In this document: piece by piece, positions 1-8,790 of the stretch
How the letters are laid out: every line of letters starts with the position of its first letter
Numbering within the stretch: the first letter of the stretch is position 1
DNA from: Himantopus leucocephalus
Lineage: Eukaryota > Chordata > Aves > Charadriiformes > Recurvirostridae
Assembly: GCA_003993805.1 (NCBI GenBank)
Contig: RSEF01000031.1
Coordinates: forward strand, 26,810,058-26,874,057
DNA: 64,000 nucleotides
Direction of reading: 5' to 3'
The notes under the pieces: generated by a model
What the model was told of the DNA's origin: nothing
Seen by the model: the letters and a program-made list of their open reading frames with translations, nothing else
Database searches by the model: none
Program-made: the position numbers and the translations under genes

Positions 1-403
1 TCAAAACACAATGCAGTGTGTAGAAGTCACTCCTCCTGCCCCCTGCCAGAAGGAGGGTTGTATTAATCAGCATTTTGAGGCCAGGGCACTCCTAAATTCC
101 AGTGCTGGAATTCACACTGTCTCCCTCTACCACCACCACCTTCACTGGTCCACTTATAAACAAAGATTAACAGTGCAATCTTGTACAACTTGGTCTGGGA
201 CATCAGTTATTTTGACCATCTTTCATGAGTGGTCAAGTGGTGCCCCTTAGAACTTAATATTGATAACAGCAATGATTTTATAGACCTTCTCTGAATAGGA
301 GGAAAAGGTAATTGCAAGATATTCCTTGTAACAACATTGGCAGGCTCCGTAACAACTACTATTTTAAGAAAAGGGGTGGCATGATGTGACCAGGTGAGTA
401 CTC

Positions 404-425
404 TTTTTTTTTTTTTTTTTTNTTT
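404..425. repeat. Poly-T run interrupted by an N
   Basis: Eighteen T residues (404-421) are followed by a single N at 422 and three more T. The true homopolymer length is unresolved. No adjacent retroelement was recognised. Confidence 0.9.
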
Positions 426-1039
426 AAAATGTGTGTGTGCGTAATTTTCATTTTATTCCCAAAGTTTGCTTTAAAAAAAATGATAGGAGGCATCTCACTG
501 GAGCACATGATAATAAATAGCTACTGGAAGTTGTTTAAGGCATGTGTTCTTCACCCAGTGGATGACAACATCACCGGGCTGATGGGCAATATGGTAAGCG
601 AGCTTCCCAGAAGGTATTTAAGGTATGTATCATTCAGCTGGTAGAACACAGTGAATGCCTGAAGAGAGGAGTTGTGGGCTACTGTGTTAATAAACACTTG
701 GGCAATTTTAGAAATGTACCCTGCTTACCTTCAGGTGCCTAATGTACAATCTTCTAAGATGTTGATATTGTGAATTCACAGAAACAGCCTTCCAGTAGTG
801 AAAAGGCAATCTCCGTGCCTTAATTTCTTAAAAGCAGGTAAGAGAAAATAATAGCTTAAACAACCAGGCAGCGAAGCTACTCTGTTCTCAACCTTACTGT
901 GTGTTATCTGTTACAATTTCAAACTCTGAGGGTATTTAAAAAGATTTTACTCAGGCAATGTGAATATGTGAATATTTATTTAGGTGTTAGAGCTGGGCTC
1001 TGAACACCTTTATTCTGGCATCTCCAAGAGACCCTGTTT

Positions 1040-1270
1040 GCATAGGGATATCAGAAAATTAAGCTGCCTGACTAATTAGTTTCCACACAATGTTCCCATC
1101 ACCTGACAAGGCATCTCCATGTCTAGACAAAGCCAGCCTAATTATAATTAACAGCCTGACAGTTTAAATCATTTGCAACAATGTGTCATCTTCCTTAGCA
1201 CCTTCTAGCCAATAGAATTACAGTAACTCAATTACTCCTAATCAACCACTGTGCAAATAAGATGTACAGA
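1040..1270. promoter_or_regulatory. Candidate distal regulatory element with homeodomain cores and a DMRT1-like site
   Basis: The block contains several homeodomain-type cores within about 200 bp: CTAATTAG near 1071, TAATTATAATTAA near 1139-1151, then CAATTACTCCTAATCA further on. At 1175-1189 the reverse complement reads ATGACACATTGTTGC. This matches 13 of 15 positions of the in vitro DMRT1 consensus as I recall it (TTGATACATTGTTGC). A second ACAATGT core lies at 1087-1093. Function and conservation are inference; I cannot align it to other genomes. Confidence 0.35.
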
Positions 1271-4200
1271 GATCATCAACCTGACATTGCTGACCCACAT
1301 GCAAGTGATAGAAGAAAACTGTTACCTAAGGAGGCCAACTAAGTAAGTGCTCTAATTATTTGTATCTTGACAGGACTAAGTAAAGCTGTATTTGAGAGCT
1401 GTAGGTCTCCTGGGACCCAGTTCTCCTGGGTCGTTCCTCTGAACTGGATTCCCAGCATGGAGAAGGGATAAACCCGTCAGCCCTTGAAGATGGGGAGACC
1501 CAATACTCTGTCTGCAGCATTTGGGGACCACCTCTGGACCGCCCAATTACTCTGGGGGCTCCGGGGCACTGGAGGGAAACGGGAGAGGCTGCGAGGGAAG
1601 AGAGTTAGGACGGCAGGGAAAACAAACCCTCTTTATCAGCCTAGGAGATGGGAAAGGTCAGCGGCTCACATCAAGTCATTTCGCAGCATGGCTGATTAAC
1701 TAACAGTCATTTGATTTTGATTAAAATACTTGGAAGAGCTCAGCTGCTGCTGGAGGCAATTCTGACACCCCTGCCCCCCTTGCCCTGCACCTCCTCAGTG
1801 GATTTAAAAGACTTCATGCGGGAAGGGGGAAGAAACAGGGGAAAAACAGCACGAAACTTTGCTCTCAGACACGTGTGCTACACTGATTTTAATGGGAAGT
1901 CCCACAGAATGAAACATGCTCCCCTGGGAGCAGAATATTATGGGAAAAATATACCTTCTATTTACTTAGGCTTAAAGAAAAAAGAAAAAAAAATCAGAAG
2001 GAGCCGTTGTAACAATACTTTTGCTTCTATCTAGCATTGGAATTAGGAGTAACTAATAATAATGCACAAATAGCTAAATAAATTGTACAGCATATAAATC
2101 GACACAGAAAAAACTGCCCCTTCAGTTACCTCAGTTAAAACCATCCCTTATGATCATGGAGCTCCAGCAGTTTCAGGTTACTGAAGATCAAGAATGTAAA
2201 ATAATAAAAACTTGCAAAATTTAAAAGACAGCCTAAGTAATAAAGCAAGTGGTTTATAATTTGAAATGATCTATTTGTTCCTTTAAATACCAATGGGCTT
2301 GCTCAATGAAGTGAGAATTCAACTGTATCCATTAAAAGATTAAAGACCATAAATAAAAAAGTAGCAATTAATTGTGTTGCCTGTTTTTAAGAGGTTGGAG
2401 CTTAGTTTTTCACACTCTGGCAGTCTATCAAACTCAGCTCCATTACAGATGTCTTGGAACTGAATTGATGATGATATTCAAAACTAAGGGCATTCTCTGC
2501 AGTAGTCCTACCCTGATGAAAGGAGCTCGAACGTATAGACGGCTTATGTGATTCTATCATTCTTACAGTGTGAATTACAAATGTTAGAAATGTCAGCTTA
2601 ATGAGTCATGCAAGAGCCTTCAATGTTCTAAGTCACTGGATCCAATTAATTTTTAAGTGTGCCTAAAATGAACAATGAAGACTGAGAAGAAGCAATCCAG
2701 TGGTTTCCCCATACTCACTTTTTTACTTCTGTTTTATAAGTCGGACCTAATAATGCTTCAAAATAGCTATCCAAGTCAATTATTAACAAAGATTGAAATT
2801 TCTGAGGAGCTGAGAGCATGTTCTCTTCAGCCTTTAAATCTGCAATGAAATGATTCTGACTTGGGTGAATAAATGAGGAAATGGAGAATGTAGGTGTTTG
2901 TTAGTGAAAAAAATGGTAATTTTTTCTTTTATTTATCCCCGCTACTAGTAAATCTAGTCACAGTGGTGACATGCCAAACATTACTTTTTTTTTTAAATAT
3001 CTCCATTCTGTTTGCTTCATTGTACTTGAAAACTGCTTCAGTTTTTCTACTGTACTTGGAATGATGTAAAAGAGTGAATTTTGTTTCCAGTGAATTGTGT
3101 TTGTATTGAGCACTGTGGGCCAGCACCATTGGCTGGGCTTACAGCTATGAAAGGGAAGAGCCAACTGTTGTTACAGGCAGGTTTTTCCTGATTTTTACAT
3201 AATTTTTATCATAACCCAGACATCTGGACCATTAAACTCTAGATTATGACTAGTGGTGTATCTTGCTAACAAACACAAGATTCTTGCTCAGGCAAGAATC
3301 TCTGGTGGCTTTTCTCAGCTGTAGCTCATCTGAAGTTACTGAAGTGGAGGCTCCCGTTCCACACGTCACGAGAACACCAGCAAGCACAGTGTGAATGAAA
3401 CTCCCAATTCAATGGCCATTAAGGCATGTTACCTGCTGTGGCAGGCCTGTTCTCTAATTTGGGATATAGCTGATGCTGTTCCCTGCCCCCCCACCAACAT
3501 CTTCTTGCACCCTTTAGAGAAGGGTGCCCTGGAATGGTGTCACACCTTAACTTCCCAGTGGGTCTTGATTTGCGCCAAGAGAAGAGAATGTGAACTGAGG
3601 GTGGTAAAGAGCGTACACATTTCGATACACCTTGCCAACAACCAGTGGCCTTTGCAAGCAGAGCTGGGCACAGCAGCTTTTCAGATTGATGCAGAAAGAT
3701 GTCCCTGAGCTCAGGGGAGAGGCTGTGGACCCCCTCCCCAGGGACTCTCCTAACTCTCACTGAGGAAAAGCAGCAAACAGCTGAGTGGTGGCAGCGCTAT
3801 GAACTGCTTCAGCTGTTCACTCAGTGAACATAAGCCCCTGAGACCAAGACAGCAAAGGAAAAAGGAGTTTGAGGAGAACAGGAGCACATAGCACATTGGG
3901 GCTCCCTAAAGGCCCCCACGGCCTAGAAACATTTTTTGGAGCAAGGAAGAATGAAGCATCGAAATCTTATGTCTGAATGAAAGACTCAGCTTGATTGAAT
4001 GGACTTTTAGCAAAAGCCGTCAGTGGCTTACCAGATTTCATTGATCTTGAGTAATGCTGCTGGTGCCAACACTTTATTATAGTATCACAGAGAAGTGTCT
4101 GAGACAGTATCACCAGGGCTGATTTTAAACCCTTGTAAATACTGGGCATTTCAAGGCAAGATTTGGGTTTGGATCTGCCTGTCCTAAGAAGAAACCCTTA

Positions 4201-4919
4201 CCTTTTGCTGTGGTGCAGGCAGTTCTAGGGGTATAACCTGAAAACAGGAAGTGTCAAAACATGAATACCAAAAGAAACGAAAAACAAACAAACAAAAGCT
4301 ATATGCTGCCAGAAAGCGTCAAGAAAATTCTCCGGTTGGAATATAAAATTTTGCCTGTGGCTTGTGTTTTAAGAGCCAGAGGACAAAACTTCAGCTTTCC
4401 TGTAAGTTAAAGGAGGTTTAAAAAAAGGAATGAATGAATGAAAGAAAGAGGAGAATGGCACAAGTACACAAGTGAAACTGCAAAAAATGCATGGCTTATT
4501 TATGCCACCTACTGGATTTTTCCTGAAATATCTTTTCAATCAGTTTAGCTGTCACAATCATGTCTGTCACTCCAGCAAACACTTATGTTTGCATGCGGGG
4601 CTACTTGCACAGGTAGACCAGCTCATATCAAGACAATGACTCACATAAATAAGTGACATGTGTGGACTAACATCGCTCCACAACTGGAGATGGGGGAAGC
4701 TGTACAACTGTTTTTTCTGCTAACTTGATGGCTGTAGGGCAGCCAAGACACCCAAAGCTGCAGGCAAGCATCAAAGTCCAGCACTAAGGAGTTTCCCAGC
4801 CCCTGCCAGTGCCTCAGGGGAATGTGCTGGCACCATTTCCCTCCTTTGCTTGACTCCCTCTGACGGCCTTTGATATTTTGTTCTAAATGTCCAGAGTGTT
4901 TATGGACACGTCGATGTTT

Positions 4920-5001
4920 TCATAGAATCATAGAATGGTTTGGGTTGGAAGGGACCTTAAAGATCATCTAGTTCCAACCCTGCTGCCATGGGCAGGGACA
5001 C
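4920..5001 (-). mobile_element. CR1 LINE, truncated 3' tail (antisense)
   Basis: On the minus strand this ends in the hallmark CR1 tail, two copies of the octamer ATTCTATG, preceded by the GGTTGGAACTAGATGATCTT-type region. The + strand reads CATAGAATCATAGAATGG, then GGTTGGAAGGGACCTTAAAG, then CCATGGGCAGGGACA. Only about 80 bp of the 3' end is present, the usual severe 5' truncation. Similarity to the recalled consensus is high, suggesting a young copy of the CR1-J type common in neoavian birds. Homology stops abruptly at about 5001, where an 18-bp inverted repeat begins. Confidence 0.92.
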
Positions 5002-5195
5002 ATTGTTTTCAAACAATGCAGACCACAGACTGACAGTGTGAATGCTTTATCTTCTGTCCCTCACCAGTCCTGCTGCTGAGGCTCTGTTGGGAATCCACAA
5101 CCAGCCCTGGTGATACAGTCTGTAAAATGACCTGGGAGAGTCAAAAAGATCTGCTGTGACAGAGGGGGGAAAACCCTCTGGCTTGACCCACTGAC

Positions 5196-5237
5196 AGAAA
5201 AAAAAAAAAGAAAAAAGAAAAGAAAGAAAAGAAAAAA
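5196..5237. repeat. Purine (A/G) low-complexity tract
   Basis: About 42 bases of A with interspersed single G form (A)nG and GAAA units. It is a simple repeat; no retroelement body was recognised before it. Confidence 0.85.
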
Positions 5238-6329
5238 TTAAACAGAATCAGATCTAGCAGATCTCTAAGATGGACTTACTAAATGCACTCAACCCTGCTG
5301 ACTTCTGTGAAACTAAATGTCTTCACTTTCCAGGCAACGGTGTCAGAATCAAGTCCTCTTTAATTTGTGACCTCTCTACTGAGATGCTCAGTCATGCCAA
5401 ATGTGATGGTGGGGACACAGTTTGTTCACATCTGTCCCTTAAAATGATGGCCTTGTTAGCAAATACAACATTTTTGCAAAGTTGAAGGGATCAGTCAAAG
5501 GCATGCATTGGCAAAGGACAGACTGTCACCAACAGATGATGTTTTGTACTTTAAAGACTTATGCAAAAAAGTCAAAGCTAAAAGATAACTATCAGCTACC
5601 TGCAGAAAAAAAAAAAAAAGTTATTTGAGTTCTTATGTTTTGGGCTTTTTTGTTGGTTTTTTTTTTCACCAGAAACATTAATGACAGTTATTTCCAAAGG
5701 TTCTGGCAAACTGTAGTAATGTTTAGTCACTGACATCATCACTGGATTCAAATCAGTGACGCCCAGACTTACATTAAATGAATGACTACAATTTCCTCTA
5801 GACTTGCAGTGAGATTGCTCTGATCCGTGTTAGAACTGCTGGCAGTTTATAACCATCTCCTATTCCTCCATGACTCCAACGGATGTCAAATCCAGTAATG
5901 TGTTGTCATCCTCAGCAAGCACCCATTAAAAAAATTTGAGACAAACATTACACACTGAAGATGTACTCAAAGTGCGACTTGAGCTAGCAAAACCAAAGCA
6001 GTTCACTGTTAAAGGATAGACCGTGTACATGTATTCATCATGCATCTAGGTATTTTGGTGGTATTCACCCAGAACTCAAAATACTAGACAGGTACTAACA
6101 ACATTCGTATTTTGTTCCTCGCCAATTGGTTCTGTAACATTATGGATAATACAGACCTGTGCAGGTAGCCTGAAAAGCAGGAGCAGAAAATACTAGTTAC
6201 GTGAAAGACAGCTGAATTAGTGTTCTTCGTGGACCTGTTACATTTTTTGCATCTTGTGATTCATCTCTGAGCTTGCCACTTAGTTCCTAGCAAAAAGTCA
6301 TATATAAGCAGCTGGTGACTGCAATTATT

Positions 6330-6500
6330 TATCTTTTGTCTGTCTTAGCCTGCTATGCTTCTCTTATCTTTTCTCTTCTTTCACTCCTTCGAGTTTTTCT
6401 CTTCCTTCTTTTCCTGTCATTTCTGATATGCTTTTTCTTCTACTTTTTCATACCTCAGTTTGCTGGGGTTTATTCTGTTTTGCCTTTCTTGTTCTTTTGA
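6330..6500. repeat. Pyrimidine-rich stretch
   Basis: An irregular T/C-rich stretch (TTCTCTT, TTCCTTC and similar units). It accounts for a 61-codon open frame rich in Leu, Phe and Ser that could be mistaken for a membrane protein. No coding signal was seen. Confidence 0.6.
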
Positions 6501-7299
6501 TTTAGCCTTGATTAGATTAAAATCACCTTTTTAATTTGCATTTTCAATTGACTTCAAGACAATTTTGCATTTGAGCATGGGAAAACATCCCTGCAGTGTG
6601 CTCAACCATGCATAGAACTTCACAAACTGGAGTTTCACTTTTAAAACTCGCTCCTAGACAGCAGCTTCGGAGCCTGGTCAATGCCCCTGCAACTTGAGAA
6701 GACCTCAACTCCAACCTCCTCCTCCAACAGAGGAGGCTAAGCATGCCTGTTTGCATTGTTCACCTCCTTAAGTATTAGTGATAGACACCACTAGGTGTAT
6801 AGGCAAATAATGTTTTTGTTCTGCTAAACTTTGTATTCATCTTCTCCTCTTTTGCTGGAAAATGTGCAGTTATTGACATCAGAAAAGTCGATCCCAGCAA
6901 AGCGATGCAAGGGAAAAGTTCCAGTTTCCGCGAGCTGAATGCTTGTCACACCCCGGCACCAAGCTTCTGCTGGTGCCACACTTGAGAACCATCTGACTGC
7001 TCGAGACGGGGGCTTAAGAGGAGTGTTTTAACGTGGTCTCTCTGGAGGACGGAAAGTGCCATAAATGTCTCCTACGCTGTATCATAGAGGAAAAAGTTCC
7101 TTCAATGTAATTCAGTGAATGCTAATGGAAAGCATCGAGCAGCAAGCATCTGGAGCTTTCTTCAGGCTGGGACAGGCACCGATTGTTTCCGGCAGGGAGG
7201 CTCAGTCTGAGCAGAATTAGCTGGGAGATAGCTGATCTCGAAGAGGGAGAAGCTTTCCTTGGCTTCTTCTAGCAGAAATAAATTTCTACCTACTGTAAC

Positions 7300-7565
7300 T
7301 TATTACCTTCTGATATGCTGAGTCATGAAGCTGGGGTTATAGAAATCTTTATGCAATCTTTATAAATCAGCCTCACATAATCTCAGGCGCTTTCTGCTTC
7401 ATCTCTGTTGAGTCACTCATTTGACAGTTGTCATTCATCTTAGATTGAGATGTAATTTAATAGTTTCATTTCAGCATGAAGATAGCGTCATCTGAAGTTG
7501 AGCCCGGAAAGATTTAAAGGTGTAACAGAGGAAATATTAATACTGTAAATAATATCTGTAGAGCT
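7300..7565. promoter_or_regulatory. Candidate proximal upstream enhancer with paired TGAGTCA sites
   Basis: About 1 kb upstream of the start codon and just outside the CpG island. It carries TGCTGAGTCAT (7316-7326, a Maf/NF-E2-type half site plus AP-1 core) and TGAGTCACTCA (from 7409). A TAAT-rich segment follows, up to AATATTAATACTGTAAATAA. The role is inference from motif clustering; either 7-mer alone is expected several times in 64 kb. Confidence 0.25.
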
Positions 7566-8382
7566 GCACGGGTCTATAAATCACATAGTGCCACGTTGGA
7601 AGGGAAGCCTATGTAAAAAAGAAAAGAAAAAGCATCTTCCCCATGCCTTCCTCCACAGAGCAGGACACCTGCTCCAGCCACCCAGGCCTGCTCCAGAGGT
7701 GCTGGTCACCGCGTTGTGACCACAGTCTCACCGTCTGTATTTTTTGGGATCACCTGCGCACGCAGGTACCGACCCACGTGTGCTCATACCCATTTGGGGG
7801 GATGCGAGGGTAAGGGGACCTGCACCCAGGAGGCACAGTCCGGCCCGGCCACAGCAGCCCCACCGAGCAGAGCAGCTGAGCTGCAGCAACTCGGGTGTCC
7901 TGTTTGGGGGTCACACCTCTCCCTGGGACAGGCCACGTTGGCCGCCGAACCAAACCCGGCCCACCCAACCCATGGGGAACACAGGGCTTAATGATGGCCT
8001 CTCTGCCTCCGGGCTCGCTCCCTCACACCACGGCCGCCGTCACCGCCATGGCCGCGGCCTGGGGCTGGCCCCTGCCCCGTCATGGAGGGAGGGAGGGAGG
8101 GCAGCGCGGCTGCGGGGCGGCCGCGGAACCGCCGCCGAGCGGGACGGGGGGCGCGTTGTGGAGCGGGGCCTGCGGGCAGCGCGGCCGAGCCCAGCCCGGC
8201 GCGTACCGCCAGCACGGAGCCGGGGGCGCGGGGCCGCCCCGGCCCGGCCCCCACCGCCCCGCCGCACACCCGACGGCCGGGCTAGGCGGGAGGGAGGAGC
8301 GGGAGGGAGGGGTGGCGGCTCCCCCACCCCCGGCGCCGGCCCCGCGGGGGAGCGACGACTTCGCGGCCCCACGGACCGGCCC

Positions 8383-8402
8383 GGGGGGGGGGGGGGGGGG
8401 GN
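8383..8402. repeat. G19 homopolymer followed by an N
   Basis: Nineteen consecutive G (8383-8401) are followed by a single N at 8402, 92 bp before the DMRT1 start codon. The true length is unresolved and the tract has G-quadruplex potential. Because of the N, the reading frame upstream of 8403 cannot be connected with confidence to that downstream. Confidence 0.9.
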
Positions 8403-8493
8403 GCCGCCCGCCAAAACGCGCAGGGTGGCGGGACGGGGCAGGGCAGGGGAGAGCCGCGCCGACCCCTCGCCCGGTAGCCCCCAGCCCGTCGCG

Positions 8494-8790
8494 ATGCCCA
8501 GTGACACCCCGGCCTTCAGCAAGCCCCCGGACGCCGCGGGGCCGGGGGACAAGGCGAGCGGCTTCGGGAAGGCGGCGGCCCTTATGGCGGCCGCCCCGGC
8601 GGACGGTGTGGCCGGCGGCGGCGGCGGCGCGGCGGGGAAGAAGGCGCCGCGTCTGCCCAAGTGTGCCCGCTGCCGCAACCACGGCTACTCGTCGCCGCTG
8701 AAGGGGCACAAGCGGTTCTGCATGTGGCGGGACTGCCAGTGCAAGAAGTGCAGCCTGATCGCCGAGCGGCAGCGGGTGATGGCAGCGCAG
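8494..8790 (+). CDS. DMRT1: DMRT1 exon 1 (DM-domain transcription factor), coding part
   Basis: Doublesex/mab-3 related transcription factor 1, a nuclear DNA-binding regulator of male gonad development and, in birds, the dosage-sensitive Z-linked sex determinant. Exon 1 encodes 99 residues. The start at 8494 ([10 protein letters not shown]) was chosen because it begins a DMRT1-like N-terminus and has a purine at -3. An Ala/Gly-rich linker spans residues 28-50. The DM zinc module follows the family pattern Cx2Cx2Hx8Hx3Cx4CxCx2C with all eight ligands present: C57, C60, H63, H72, C76, C81, C83, C86. The recognition-helix start ([13 protein letters not shown]) ends exactly at the splice donor CAG|GTGAGC, phase 0. 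An in-frame ATG also exists at 8584 (M31). The frame is open upstream to 7744, but that reading crosses the N at 8402 and is GC-rich, so I do not extend the protein. The intact zinc site argues against a decayed copy. Confidence 0.97.

Larger units (their letters stand above)
1..7989. other. 5' flanking (intergenic) DNA upstream of DMRT1
   Basis: No exon, RNA gene or long domain-bearing open frame was recognised in these 8 kb; the open frames present are 60-113 codons, overlap on both strands and show no family resemblance. The DNA is mostly AT-rich. It holds an 18-T run followed by an N (404-422), a TAAT-rich block (about 1060-1240), an antisense CR1 tail (4920-5001), an A/G tract (5196-5237) and a pyrimidine-rich stretch (about 6330-6500). 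Near 7.3-7.56 kb there are two AP-1/Maf-type TGAGTCA sites. In other amniotes KANK1 lies upstream of DMRT1 (established synteny), but no KANK1 exon was seen here. Confidence 0.7.

Noticed and set aside
6315..6500. 61-codon Leu/Phe-rich frame resembling a small membrane protein
   Set aside because: It is the translation of a pyrimidine-rich low-complexity stretch.
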